Part shown: in pieces, positions 1 through 11,990 of the stretch | Position numbering within the stretch: the stretch's first letter is position 1 | Layout of the letters: each line of letters starts with the position of its first letter | Notes under the pieces: generated by a model | What the model was told of the DNA's origin: nothing | The model's input: the letters and a program-made list of their open reading frames with translations, nothing else | The model's database searches: none | From: Albula goreensis | Taxonomy: Eukaryota > Chordata > Actinopteri > Albuliformes > Albulidae | DNA length: 64,000 bases | Assembly (NCBI GenBank): GCA_022829145.1 | Contig: CM040743.1 | Coordinates: 29,191,646 to 29,255,645, forward strand | Direction of reading: 5' to 3' | Translations under genes and position numbers: made by a program

Positions 1-348
1 CGATAAAGACGTTCGGTGAAAGCAAACTTCCCTTTCGAACGCTCAGTGATGCAGACAAAGCCTCCGAGGACATGGGCTCTGCTGTATGTCTGTGCAAAAG
101 CACTGTGATAGTCCATGGTACAATTACACGATCAAGAATCATTGAACGCGGTACATTCTAGAAAGGGTCAGCCTGATTTCATGATTGTGTATGTGGCATC
201 TAAATGTTAAAAGGTTTCCATTCTTTGTCTTTTCTCCCACTTTTAATTGCCTAATTGTATTTGTCGACCTCCCATCAATTGCTTCCATCAATTCAAGACA
301 GTCTTAACAAGCATGCATTCTCCTCCAAAACAGACTGTAAATATACAT
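1..348. other. Unique non-coding stretch
   Basis: AT-rich sequence with no repeat, RNA gene or plausible exon visible on either strand. Confidence 0.6.
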
Positions 349-411
349 GTATAATATAATATACTATACTATACTATACTATACTACACTATACTATACT
401 CTAAGACACTC
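349..411. repeat. (ATACT)n microsatellite
   Basis: About eight to ten copies of the pentamer ATACT, with one variant unit (ACACT near 386) and a degenerate AT-rich lead-in. A plain slippage repeat with no sign of coding or transposon origin. Confidence 0.9.
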
Positions 412-1020
412 TGCATTGGAGGATTACACATCTGGGCCAAGTAGAAATGATCATTAATAAATACAGCAACTACATACCTTATGTCATTGTTTGTTCACTT
501 TTATCTGAAGGCAATTAAAACACCTTCTTGGTTTTAATGTACAGAACTAGTAACCTTAGACACAGAGACACAGACACAGTGAAAAGGATTCAATGAACAT
601 TCTTCTCCATCTTTTAACAATTGCAAATGCAAGCATGATTTGTTTGTTTGAGTTGTTGTTTGTTAACTTTGTGACTACTGACTCAAACGTGTGTGTGTGT
701 GTGGGGGAATTTTGTATTTTTTAAATTTGAGGCAAAGTTAAGAACAAATGTTGATTAAATCAAGGCATTTCTCATTGTTGTATTAATGAGTAAGCATATT
801 GTTTTCTGTTTGTTTCAACATGCAAGCAGAGTTCCCAGGGACTGTTGTGATGTGCTTTGCTAAACTGAGAAAAGAGATGCATATGCTTTTATGGTCAACG
901 AGGAGACACAGTGTGGCTCCTATTGCTTTGTCTCAGACGAACGGTCTCATCATCCATTTCGCCTTCAGTGACAGAAATCCTCCTCGACTAAGATGGCCAC
1001 ACTTTTGTGCTCGCTTAGGC
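412..1020. other. Non-coding stretch with short (GT)n
   Basis: Mostly unique AT-rich sequence. A short GT run lies at about 689-702 and ends in a G run. The 78-codon open frame near 800-1035 has no recognisable domain and looks like chance. Confidence 0.6.
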
Positions 1021-1400
1021 GTAGGCTTCCATTAATTAAAGGGCAGATTTATCAAACGGTTAATGACAAAATTTGCAATCAACTGGACCAGAACTCAGAG
1101 CCTGTGCTGGCGCTGTGAATATTTTGGAGGGTGCAGGTCTGAGCACAGCTCTTTTACTTCTATTAGCTCCGGATGAATTTATCGCTCTTTTTAATTGCAA
1201 TGTGCCCCCGGCTTGCTCAGCATCCTAGATCAGGCCACAACTATTGTACAGTTATTACTATGGCATGAATTCATCAAGGAATGCTCAGATTCAATCCACC
1301 AGTCCATTCTTCAGCTTCAAACATATTCATCGCCCCTCTGAGAACCAATAGTAATGAGGTCATCTCTTACAACTTGCAGCACCTAGATACCTGATATTAA
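1021..1400. promoter_or_regulatory. Candidate regulatory block 1
   Basis: A compact unique block with more balanced base composition than its surroundings. It holds homeodomain-type cores (ATTAATTA at 1031-1038 and a TTTTAATTG core near 1190) and no repeat or reading frame. Blocks of this texture in fish gene deserts are often conserved enhancers, but conservation cannot be seen here, so this is inference from composition and motifs only. Confidence 0.22.
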
Positions 1401-2860
1401 AGTTGTTTTACAACAGATATCTCTGAAATAAGACTAAATGGTAATGGGATAGTGAGGCTTCATGACACCGCAGACAAGTTGAGCTAGCTTAACTAAGAGG
1501 AGTATAAAACTATTTGACTGGTTGAGATAAGCCAGCTCAATGTGGACCCACCTATTTTGAGGTTCATAAAACCTCATTTTGAAATTACTAGGCTGAGGGA
1601 CATGACAAGATCTTGGTCCCCTTTCTCCATAAGCCTGCAGCTGTCCAAGCTTGCTGCCATACACCTCTTAACTGTTCCTGGCTTTGACTTGGCTACAACC
1701 TCTTCGGAATAACATTAATAAGACAAGGCCTGCTCGGCACATACTGTACATGCCAACAAGAAGAAAATGAACTTTTCGGGTTGAGGTTACATGCAATTTA
1801 AAGTATGTCATGTATAATCCATCAGTCTGTCTGTGTTTTTCTTCTAATTTAAATTTAACGATGTAATGCCGAGACCAAAACTTGTATACAGCTGAATTTT
1901 GACATAGCAGGATTGACCAGAGACAGTCTCCGCTTTCACAGCAATAGTACAAATACATAAATAATAAGAAAAACAACAAAAACATATTTTTTGCTTGGTT
2001 CGGCCCCCTTTCCCAGAGAGCAAAAAATATATAGATTCTGCAGATAAACTGAAGGGCTTGGTGCTTGGGCCCGTGTCTGTGCCATGTTCCTAGCTTGCAT
2101 TTTTTTTGACACCACCTACCATTTTTTTTCCTCTCCGAAAAGACTGCAAGTGCACCGATCCGCTTCCTCTGCAGTTCCACCCGGATGGGAAGGTGAAGAC
2201 ACCTCCACCTTTCCTTTCACTTACGTCTACATCTCATTATCTACTCCTACACCATCCACTCTCCAGAGCCTAAATAAACGTTTAATGAATGGGATGACTC
2301 ATGTAAAGTAAACTGCTTGACAGCAGCTTTGCGTTTACCCGCCCGCTTGTGCTTGTGTCATTTTCCTTCAAGGTGATCCTCTCCTTAAGGTTTAGCAGTA
2401 GTCAACTGCTTAAACTCTTGGAAAACATCTGAAAACAAGCTTTAGAGTTGTGTTTCTTTCACTGCTTGAAGTTTTTTTTCCCATTTGTGCGATTTTTTTC
2501 TGAAAACAGTCCATTTGTTGCACAAAATAATTGCTACTCTTGCATAACCTACTTGTCTACTTACAAGGTTCTCCTGGTGTATCTTCCATGAAACCATCAT
2601 TATGAGACTCTCAGAGCCACATACAACAGATAACTGCAAATGACTCCTGTGAGTGCTGCTCTGACAAGAACACAAGACCCAAAACGTTTCAGCATTTACA
2701 GCATGTCTCCAGACCCAAACTAGGCAACCTTCACTGCACTGTTGCACATTATACAGAATGGAGAAGAAATTACTCATGCATTATACCAGTGCCCAGAAAT
2801 ACACAGCATAACTCTGCGTACTTAAGACAGCTATTGTAAGGAAGAGGACTTGCCTGGAAC
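1401..2860. other. Unique non-coding stretch
   Basis: No repeat or gene recognised. A 170-codon minus-strand open frame (1668-2180) and its plus-strand shadow have biased, low-information composition without a domain, so I treat them as chance. A pyrimidine-rich tract lies around 2190-2260. Confidence 0.5.
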
Positions 2861-2864
2861 AATG

Positions 2865-2995
2865 TCTGCCTGTGCACTGGCCTGTCAGGTTAGTTGCTAT
2901 CGGTTACAGTTACAATACAAAGCATTTATGGCTTGCCTGACAACAGTAGCTCAGTATGCACATACACATTCCAGCTATCACACCAGAGTATTTTC
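2865..2995 (+). mobile_element. Possible L2-type LINE relic (very degraded)
   Basis: In two shifted frames the plus strand resembles the region just after the reverse transcriptase of L2-like LINEs, where an HW-PVR motif is followed by a Y-rich then 'YKAF/L' segment. Here one frame reads HWPVRL and the next reads QYKAFMACL. The match is short and broken by frame changes, so it may be chance. A fragment resembling the reverse complement of an L2/SINE tail lies just downstream, at 3014-3043, in the wrong orientation to belong to it. Confidence 0.22.
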
Positions 2996-3050
2996 TCTTG
3001 CATTGTTGCTATTATTCACTTAGCAGATTTCCTTATCCACGGCAAATGAA

Positions 3051-4380
3051 ACCACTCAAGTTTTCGATTATTATACATTTGTGGACACTATTTGCTGAAG
3101 AAATACAGGTAAGATTTTGAACAGAATGGAAACTCGACAATGCCGCAACAGGATTCTGGTGATTACATATGGGTATAGGGTGAGTTTTCTTGTTATGTTC
3201 TGGGTGTCACTAATACACTTACAAGGAAAGGTTTTTGTCAATAATTGTTTAAGCACACTTTATAATCATCTCGGCTCCATGTTAAAGCATGTCTTTCCTG
3301 CACAGAGGTTTCCTATAATAAGATAATGTCGATAAAGCTATGAATCTAATCAAGCATTTATGGAATATTCTGGAAGGATGCCTGGAAGAGTCTTCTGCAC
3401 TTCTATCAACTTAGAATAAATTGATTATTCTAAGGTGGGAGAGTGGTGCTGTGTCTCTCCCACAATACATATCTTGTTTTCACTTCCTATATATTTCCGT
3501 AAGAATTCTTTAATAATGCAATGTAATATTAACATAGTTTCAGCTAAATATCTTAGCGTCTCAGGTGATTAATTGGCCACATTCTGAGGGTATTTGCTTC
3601 AGACACTTTATCATAATCCATTGCTCACAGCAGAATACACTATCACTGTACCTACCCATGCATGTTTGGAGCAATGGATGCAGCTAGCCATATAATTATT
3701 TTTTCCCACTCGAATGGTGCCTGATGCCCTGTAAATCATAATACATATGGGGTGGCTACTACACAAACAAATAATGATGTAAAACTATTTTAATTCAATG
3801 AAAAATGGATCGAGGGTTACTGTGATTTGAAATATTTTCAACAAAAGCTGACGGCTATCCTTTTCTGGAAAACAGAAGGTTGTGCGCCATTTATGCCTCT
3901 GAATCTTCAATTAACGAGTTACTTCTCTTTTGATGAAACACCATTGTCATGGTAACTAACAGAACACAATAGACATGAAAAATTCCACTCACCATGAAAA
4001 TCTCCCTCCACCAATCTATTTAATTATTATCATCTAATCCAAATACATTTCCCATGCTAATTTTACATTTAAAATAAAACAAATTAGAAAGATTGAACTA
4101 TTAAAATTAAGAGCTGGTAACAGAGGAACAATTTATGTCTCATAAGAAATGTAAATCTGATACCAAGCACACACTTAAACCATGTAACTCTTCGCATTTT
4201 TGTGGATTCCATTCGCTCCGTTAAACCTTGTTTAAAGCTAACATTTTGAACAACACTGTGCTACCTCATTAGGTAGCCTGTTTGAAATTGAAATATAATT
4301 ACTTTTACTATGATTTCTGCTTATAATTACTTTTTCATACTTTTGGCATACATTCCTCAATCTGGAATTTCCCAGTCACA
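3051..4380. other. Unique non-coding stretch
   Basis: AT-rich sequence with no repeat family, exon or RNA gene that I can support. Confidence 0.6.
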
Positions 4381-4700
4381 ATCGGTAGGTCCATCCTAGC
4401 ACTGACATGACATCCTGATTCAATTTGCGAGGATGCTAAGGAGCACACGCTTCCTCTAAAATGCTTTTAGCCAGCTGTCGCTTCTTTTCATTCGATGGTC
4501 TGCCAGCTGAGCTGTGCTGGCTCTCGGGCCAGAGGACAGCTTTACTTGAGCAGGCAAAGCAGTGGTGCCAGATTGACCAGACCAGGGCGACTGCTGGATG
4601 TGGAGAGGAGTCCTGTCAGTTGAAACCCTTCAGAGTGGCAGCTGTGCCACCCTTCGGACCTGGGGCCATTTTTGGCACTTGAGTCAGGTTTTCATTTTGG
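4381..4700. promoter_or_regulatory. Candidate regulatory block 2 with E-box cluster
   Basis: Unique, GC-richer block with three copies of the palindromic E-box CAGCTG at 4472-4477, 4504-4509 and 4639-4644. Clustered E-boxes of this type are known binding sites for tissue-specific bHLH factors. An overlapping 73-codon frame (4461-4682) shows no domain. Function is inferred from motif clustering alone. Confidence 0.22.
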
Positions 4701-5070
4701 ACTTACGTGCACACCACTGCTCTAAGATCCACTGTTATTTAAATCAATATACAAACACAGAGACGCACTGAGATTATGCTTATATTAATTATAGCACTTT
4801 AAATAGGTTTTTGAGTTGATTTATTCATTGCTCACTGAGTAGTGTTAACATTGTATATTGCCTAGTTTATATATTTATTATATGACTACAACTGGATTTA
4901 ATGAAAAAAAATCATTATAGAGTTCTGTACAACAATCTGATCTGGCAAATCTCTTCTCAGACAGCTGAAACAAGGCTTTCAGACCATCTAGCTTTCAAAA
5001 TTTTCACCAGAAGCAAAGGAGGGTTAGGTTTTAATACACAGGTTAGTGTCAGACCATAATCATTTTGACA
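4701..5070. other. Unique AT-rich stretch
   Basis: Nothing recognisable. Dominated by A/T with short homopolymers. Confidence 0.6.
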
Positions 5071-5520
5071 CGGGAAAGCGAGTTTGTTGCTGGTACCGTT
5101 TTATGTGCACACGCTAAGAGCGACTGAAATGAATCTGTTCTCGGTGTGGTCACATCCCTGCCGTCTCCTCACAACCAGCTGTGACCCCTCGCAGTGGAAG
5201 ACACACAACAATCATGTCAATAACGCTCTCATTTGCATACACTATGGCAAGGCTCCTCATTTCCGCATGCATTAAAAGGATTGCACAGACACAGCAAGCA
5301 GCAAAGGTGAATCTCATTATGCGGAGGGCCTGACATTTCACCCATGGGAGTATTGACAGTACACAGCCATTTTAAATATGCTTTGATTGAAGATGGAGGA
5401 GCCCAAAAACCATCTCTATTAACTATGCAGTGGTTGGGATGCAACTTGCTTTCCACAGCAAACAGTCCAGGTCTCAAAGGGTTGACTCCGCTCGGTACTA
5501 AATAAATTGTGCTTTTAATT
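5071..5520. promoter_or_regulatory. Candidate regulatory block 3
   Basis: Unique block of even composition containing octamer-like ATTTGCAT (5230-5237), CAATCATG-type and TTAAATATGC motifs, and another CAGCTG E-box near 5178. Both-strand open frames of 60-80 codons overlap each other, as expected of non-coding DNA with few stops. Could be an enhancer; unproven. Confidence 0.22.
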
Positions 5521-5547
5521 CAAAACAAATCGTGTATACTCATTTTT

Positions 5548-5642
5548 ATCTGGGCAATGCATACATTTAAGTAATCCAGGAATTGGATATGTGATATACA
5601 TATCCGATTCCTGGATTACTTAAATATATGCATCGCCCAGAT
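5548..5642. repeat. 95-bp near-perfect palindrome (hairpin)
   Basis: Two 45-bp arms (5548-5592 and 5598-5642) are reverse complements with only three mismatches, all transition-type, around a 5-base spacer (GATAT). One of the three would be a G:U pair if the plus strand were transcribed. No TA or other clear target duplication flanks it. The stem is longer and cleaner than a typical animal pre-miRNA, so a recent inverted duplication or a minimal foldback element is as likely as a small-RNA precursor. Confidence 0.85.
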
Positions 5643-7559
5643 TCATATAAGTGCTGACTGTCTCCACTGTTTATGAACCTAGGAAGATTGTTCCAATTTT
5701 ATTTTTGTGGTGTAGGGAGATTTGTCTTTGAGCTGTTTGCAGTCTAATTAATTAAACAGTTTTCAGCGAGAGTATAAAGCATACAGCTGAGAGCTCTGTT
5801 TCTTTGATAGACTGTTTCAGATTTGTTAAGATTTGCTGAAAGCTACAATTCTTCACATTATGGATCTTTGCTTTTTTTTGGAGAAGGAGGCATAGTTGGA
5901 TAAGGGATAAGGACTAGTTGAGGTAAAATACTTGGAATAGTCATAATTGTAATTTCAAAACATTTCAAGATCACATAGAATTTGGCTTTTGTTTGCAGTT
6001 GATTTAGCTGAGAATGACAAAATCTGTTAACTGTTTATCAGTTAAAAAAGACTTTCAGAATTTTTGAAAGTTGTTGAATTTTGACATCCAGTAATCAGTA
6101 ATCTTTCTTTTAATTCTTCTCAATTAAAGTCCTTTGCTCTTTCACATTGTAGCCTGAAATATCAGACTACAATATGAAATACAATATATGCTTCACATGC
6201 CATCACTGACCTGTTTCAAGGTCTGCCAATTGACCTATCCACAGGTTCCAAAGAGCCCATGATAATGTCACTCAATAACTCTTTCTTTCAAGCCATTTCA
6301 GGCTGGCATGTCTGAAAGGTATTTTTGCGGCCATTTTCCATCAATAAAGAGAAATACATTTGCATGGCATGGGGGATGGGGGGGGTGACCTTTTGTTTAG
6401 CTTCACGACGAAAGTAAAACATTGAAATTGACATTTTTCACTGTAGTTGCAGTTTAATGAAAGGTGATATGCAAAAGCAAATCAATGGGGAATGTGGCTC
6501 AGCTTTAAAGAAAAGGTTACGTATGGGAGGGGAGTCATTATCTTAAATGTTACTCATTTGTTTAGGAAGCATTACATGTATTAGGCCATGTTTTTATTGG
6601 AATAAAATGAATTTGTTTTCATGAAAACATTTTAGGCTTAAAACACTTGTTGAAACTGGAATCCTGAGACAGATTTAAAAACAGCCAATATGATACATTT
6701 ATAGCCCAAGTGAAACTCTGAGTATGCATTCTCAAGGGCACACTCTGCTTCATATCCACTGTATCATATGTATATCTACCAACCTTATGTTTTTTTATTT
6801 AATTGGTACCTACCAACTGCACTGACTTAAAATACATATTGCTGTTATGGAAATAGAAACAAATGTCAACTCACAGGTAATGTTATGTATACTAATAAAA
6901 ATGATAATTTAAAAAATTGTACAGTATATTCTATATGAAAAACAATGCTAATATAACATCACAGTGGAGTGCAGGATATGCAAGTATATTAGATTTGAGA
7001 AATGTATTATCTGAGATCAATTACTTCTGCACTGGCACAAGATCCCAGCTGAATACAGACAACTATTCAACCTCATGTATTTCCTCTGTGCCGGTTTTAA
7101 ACCACATTTTCCTCGAAAAAGTGACATTGCCTTCATCTCAGGGGAGCTGAATGAAAGTGGATGGATAAGAAACAGCAGAACAGGCACTGAGAGGGAAGAA
7201 AGGGGAAAAACATGCTCTATCAGTTTCAGGGGAGGAGGCTGGGTGTGGGGTGTTATGGATTCGTGCTCGATTATGGGATGCATCAAATCCCATATCAGAC
7301 AAATGGGAAAATTCAACATCATTCAAATACTCCGCTAGACAGTCGCTGCACTGAATGATTCACCTCACACATGCTCATGCACACACTCATACACAAACAC
7401 ACTAACCGATATGGGCAGTGGGGGCATGCGTTTCAGATTGGCGCTCGAAACAAAACAGTGGGATTAGACAAGCCCTTGCAAAGACACTGTGTGCCTCATC
7501 CCTTTCATATTAATGAAAGGTTGCAGGAAGTACGGTATGAAACATTCTGCTTTAAGGAG
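5643..7559. other. Non-coding stretch
   Basis: AT-rich unique sequence. It holds a G-rich tract at 6371-6386 that could form a quadruplex. Overlapping open frames on both strands at about 7017-7338 have no domain and are judged chance. Confidence 0.55.
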
Positions 7560-7990
7560 AATGAACGTTAGCTGGTAGAAGCAGCATCATTCCCATGGAG
7601 GTTCAAGGTGGAGGTTTAACACATACCCGCATCCTCCAGTGAGCCGAAGAACCGAGTTGATTAATAAGGTCTTGTCCAGACCATACCATGGCTTTTGATT
7701 AGGGGATGGCTCTGCTAAACAGAGATAACAAATCGGGCAGCCTGTTGTTTTACGTGCAAATACGGCGGGGTAGACAACCGCTGGGGGCCGTGGTGTGTAG
7801 ATAGGGAGGCAATCAGCGGCCCAAGCACTTGGCACAATTGAGCCCCACAACAAAAAAATCCACCGCCTGGAACCATGGGGAGGACCGGCTGATAAATTGA
7901 AGCCAATCAAATTAAAAGCCAATTCGTATCCAATTAGCCACAGAGTGCATTTCTGAAGTCAGGCTACACTCCGACACTTTTGAATGATTC
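7560..7990. promoter_or_regulatory. Candidate regulatory block 4 with CCAAT triplet
   Basis: Unique block, GC-richer than its flanks. Three CCAAT motifs in the same orientation lie within 32 bases (7903-7907, 7919-7923 and 7930-7934), the last inside an ATTA-containing homeodomain-like context. CCAAT arrays are classic NF-Y sites, but nothing else here marks a promoter: no TATA box at a suitable distance and no following exon. Confidence 0.25.
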
Positions 7991-10539
7991 TCATCCCTTT
8001 GGACCAAGAATGAATAAATAAATAAAGAAAGGAGGATAGATGGAGGATTGTGAGCGCTGGCCATCATAAGCTCAGCAAGAGAATCTTGAAGAAGTTCCTG
8101 CATCCCACAGACAGCAGACAGTGAGGTAGAGAATGTGACCCAACAGCATGCGATGCAGCCAGGAAGCTAAGAGTGAGTTCTGCATGCCCATTCACTGAGC
8201 TGTGACTCTGGATCTATCTGAACTATTAGAGACACACATAGGCTCTCTATTCTGGCCCCTGATGCTTCGAAAAACAAATCTTGCCAGAAGAAAGACAACT
8301 GTAGGACAAGGAACAATGTCTATGTCACAAAAATGTTTGGTGCATCACACACCAAGCATAGAAATACACAGAAATATGTATAGGTATGCTTATATTATAT
8401 GATCATTAATACTCATTTGCCATGCAGACCTCTACACAGCAATCTTACCGATTAGCCAATGTTAGGTAAAGGTAAAGTTACAATCTGGTCTAACATAACT
8501 GTTAAGCCAATGTAGGTAGCTAACCAAAGTCATTCATTCCAGTTTTCTGCTTTCTAGGTAGACTTATCTTATTGTTGCTTCAAGTAATGATACTAGACTT
8601 AAGTGTCATGAAGCCCACAATAGGGTTAGCTACAATGAGCTGTCAGTTTTTTTTTAAATAATAATAATCAAAAGGTTTTACTCTCCACAGCCACATGCAA
8701 AAATTTGTTCAACTCAATTTGTGGTGTCACAATATCTCATCGTTTCTCCACTAGTTTTCATCGGATTCCCTAGTTTTATATTGCGAGGTAATATTATTAC
8801 TGCAGATTTACAGTTTTCTGCAAACCTCTGAGGGTAAACTATCAAGTCAGCTACTGTAAATGTCCATCTGAATGACACCCTAACCATTATTTTCTTTAGG
8901 GCTTATGTAATTCAATCAAAATGTTTGTTAATATGTCTTTTAAGGTATTCCTTATGCTCTTCAGGATCAACCATGCACACAAAGTCCATTAGCCACAAGT
9001 AGCTTATTCGTACAGCATTACAGTAGTCACATTAGTTATTCAGCAGACGTGCATATCTAAACCAGGTGGCAATTTAGGACCAAATAAGTGCATTAAACAG
9101 ATTAATATGGTATCAGACTGCTTCATATAAGTAGCTAACATTACTAGCCACAACTGCAATATGAAACCTTATATCAACAAGTACAAGATAGTAGCGCTAG
9201 TTACCTCAATTATTGTACAAGAACCAATAATACTGCTTAACAAGCATGATCAAAACAGTGAGTGTTCTGATAGAACACAAGCATTCACCTCACACCTGAT
9301 CAAATGCACTCTCTTTACAATGACATGAGACCTACAATTACCAGGGTTCTGACAGACAACATAATTTAAAGCTAACAACAAACACAGCCATAAAAATTAG
9401 AAAACAGCCAGTTGTTTCTGTTGACCTGTGATTGGAATTTGTAATGCTTTTTCAGTGAATTTATCAATTACTGGTATAACTGGTTAATGAACTTTTTCAT
9501 CCACCAGGCACCTTGGCTAGTTGGCCAAACAGTTAATTTTGTTCCCAGCAACAGCATCCAGTAAACATAACCACAAAAAACAGTGACAGAATATTGGCTC
9601 ATATCAATGTGCTCTACTTTATCTTTCCTACGGCTGTGTTTCTTAATATAAGTAATAACAAAAACCTACAGCCCTTCCAATGTGCCTCCACACCTCCGCT
9701 AAGCATTACAGCTCACTCCCAGAGACCATGCTGAAATATTAAGTAAAGAGATTTTTTTAGCTTTTAGACTATAAAGGTGACTCATAGAGTGCTGTTGTCA
9801 GATGCAGCATTTCCAAACTGCAATGAATTTGTGGGTAATATTAGCTACAGGCTAAATAGTCCAGCTGTAGGCAAGTTTCTATATACTTTCTGTATATACA
9901 AATGTGTGTGCCAAACAGAAGTGTCATCTCTGAATGGCAGCCAGTGTGGTTGGTATATACTGTATACATAATCCAAACATTACATTTAACTGCATTTTGC
10001 ATCTTAACTGGGTTGTTTTAATTACAGACACATTTAAAAATGTTAAACTCTATTCCTGCTCATCAAAATGTAAAATTTAAAAAAGTTGTGCATACACTGA
10101 GTCCTTGCAATACTTCTACATTATATGCTATGGATGCAGAATGCCGGTGCCATAACTTTACCTTGAAAATACTTAGTGATGTTATATATGCTGTGTCTCC
10201 ACACTGCAGTCAACCATAATGTTTCATTATACACAGCTTCCTCATACTGCAGCTACACAATAAATATATACAATAAGCATTGCCCCTACATTGCAGCTCA
10301 TATAATAACATTAGATTACACACTGTCTAGAACCCACAGCACACATAATAATGATACATTGTACACTGTGACTCTTCATTTATGTTCAGCAGACCCGGAT
10401 TGCCAAAAGCAGAAACTGGTACTGGTTAACAGAAATAAATGCCACAGAAACCTATTCAGATGGTGTTTTCATGGGCCTTTTGTTATTCTGCTCACACTCG
10501 CAGCACACTACTTTTTGAAATCAATTTTTCTATCATGAT
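7991..10539. other. Non-coding stretch
   Basis: AT-rich, mostly unique. A weakly L2/SINE-tail-like patch near 9010-9060 is too degraded to call. Around 10195-10300 a motif resembling CACTGCAG recurs three times at roughly 43-45-base spacing, which may be a decayed tandem repeat and explains the odd composition of the 120-codon frame there. Confidence 0.5.
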
Positions 10540-10870
10540 TTAGCATTCCAGACACCTCCGACAGCGGTGCGAATGGCAGGCTGCGTTATTGGCACCTCGG
10601 ACAACCGGGTGAAGAGGCTCGAGCAGAGGGCGCAATTAATTTAGAGAGAAAGAGCGCAAGAAATTGAATAGCAAGGGTCTTTTTGAGCAGGGAAAAATAT
10701 TTAAAAGAGCTCCAGACAGGAAACTGCTCAATTTCACAGATGGAGATTGCTTGGCCAATCGGTAAGACATCAAAGGAAAACAAAATAGAAGCCATTTTAT
10801 CCTCTTTGTCGGTCTGTTATTCAGAGAGCTTCAATATAAACCCATAAGGCTTCTTGCCCTTGTTCACATC
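10540..10870. promoter_or_regulatory. Candidate regulatory block 5
   Basis: Locally CpG-rich start (about 10555-10625) followed by an AATTAATTTA homeodomain-like core and a TTGGCCAATC palindromic CCAAT-type site near 10752. No repeat or coding signal. The mix of CpGs and homeodomain cores inside AT-rich DNA fits an enhancer; inference only. Confidence 0.25.
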
Positions 10871-11649
10871 CTAATTCACATCGGTTTACAGACTTCAAGT
10901 CTAATTACAGATTGCAAAACAACATGTGTTTGTGGAAAATTAAGACTCTGCCTTGTTCGTCAATACCTTGCGTCTGTTCAACAACACTATAAATCCCTCA
11001 ACAGAAACAACAGTTGGGCTGGAAACCAAGTACAATGATCAAAACCGTATTTATCATATGAAAATGCAGTCAGCTTATTCAAAAAGATATGACAGCATTA
11101 TAATTCTGCGAAAAAGTTATAGCGGCAGCTATGTGCAGTTATATGAAATTCAGTGAAATTTACCCGGAGCACTCCTCCTAGAGATACTTACTCTTACTTA
11201 CGAAACTAGAGTTTTGGATTCCATCGTCCACAATGAATGGCTACACATTACATTGGACCTCACCTTTGATTTGTGCAGATATCAGGTTTGTTTGATGCTG
11301 TACCACTTGGATAGCAAACGGAAAAACTGACTTGCTTTAGAGTTGAATTTATTGGAAATTTCCAGTTTCACTTTCATACACCATATCTGCTTTGAACGTC
11401 GAACATGTCTTATTTCCTCTAACTCCCTTGATGCTACTAGTTACTTGAACACTTACTGGCAAGCCTGATTCTGTGGTCTGTCAGCTAGCACAAAGCTGCT
11501 AACGATTCTTTCCTTGTATTAACTACATTTCTGTCTATCATTTTAGTGTGGAAAAAAGGCCTGATGTCTATGAAGAGAAGAAATAGCATGACTGCTAACT
11601 GAGGACTGAGAAAGGCAAACTCAGTTCAGACATTTTGTCCACTAGCAAG
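10871..11649. other. Unique non-coding stretch
   Basis: No supported feature. Short open frames show no domain. Confidence 0.6.
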
Positions 11650-11990
11650 GCGAGGTGCTGCCCCTGAATAGAAAATCCATGGCCGAAGAGACTGAGGCGA
11701 CCATTTAATACGCATCCCTGAGGCCTGCTTTGAGAGAGTTCTAACATTTGGTCAAGGTAAATGCAGACCATTCTGTGGGTTTTCAGCCTGAGTCATGCCT
11801 TTCATTCACTGCAGTAATTAGATGCGAAAGCACAGAGCACAGAAACTGTAATAATTACACAGTCGACGCAAAAATCTTGAGGCCTGAAAGTAATAGCCCA
11901 CTATGAGTTTGTGCTTGTGGGCAGAAAGGAAACGTAATAACTTTTCCAGGAGGTAGCCAGAGGGAACACATAATGTGGAAAAAGACTGAT
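11650..11990. promoter_or_regulatory. Candidate regulatory block 6
   Basis: Unique block of balanced composition with a TAATAATTAC core near 11850 and several short GC-rich patches. No repeat or exon is visible. Low-confidence enhancer candidate. Confidence 0.18.

Noticed and set aside
1668-2180. 170-codon minus-strand open frame
   Set aside because: Low-information composition rich in Phe/Leu/Tyr/Cys runs, no domain, and overlapped by a plus-strand frame. Consistent with chance in this DNA.
3014-3043. Reverse-oriented L2/SINE tail-like patch
   Set aside because: Short, and the adjacent sequence does not continue as a SINE or LINE in the same orientation.
9010-9060. L2/SINE tail-like patch
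   Set aside because: Too few matching positions to the CATTTAGCAGA..TTATCCA pattern to separate from chance.
10176-10538. 120-codon plus-strand frame
   Set aside because: Composition (Tyr/His/Thr rich) follows from a decayed repeat of a CACTGCAG-like motif; no domain.
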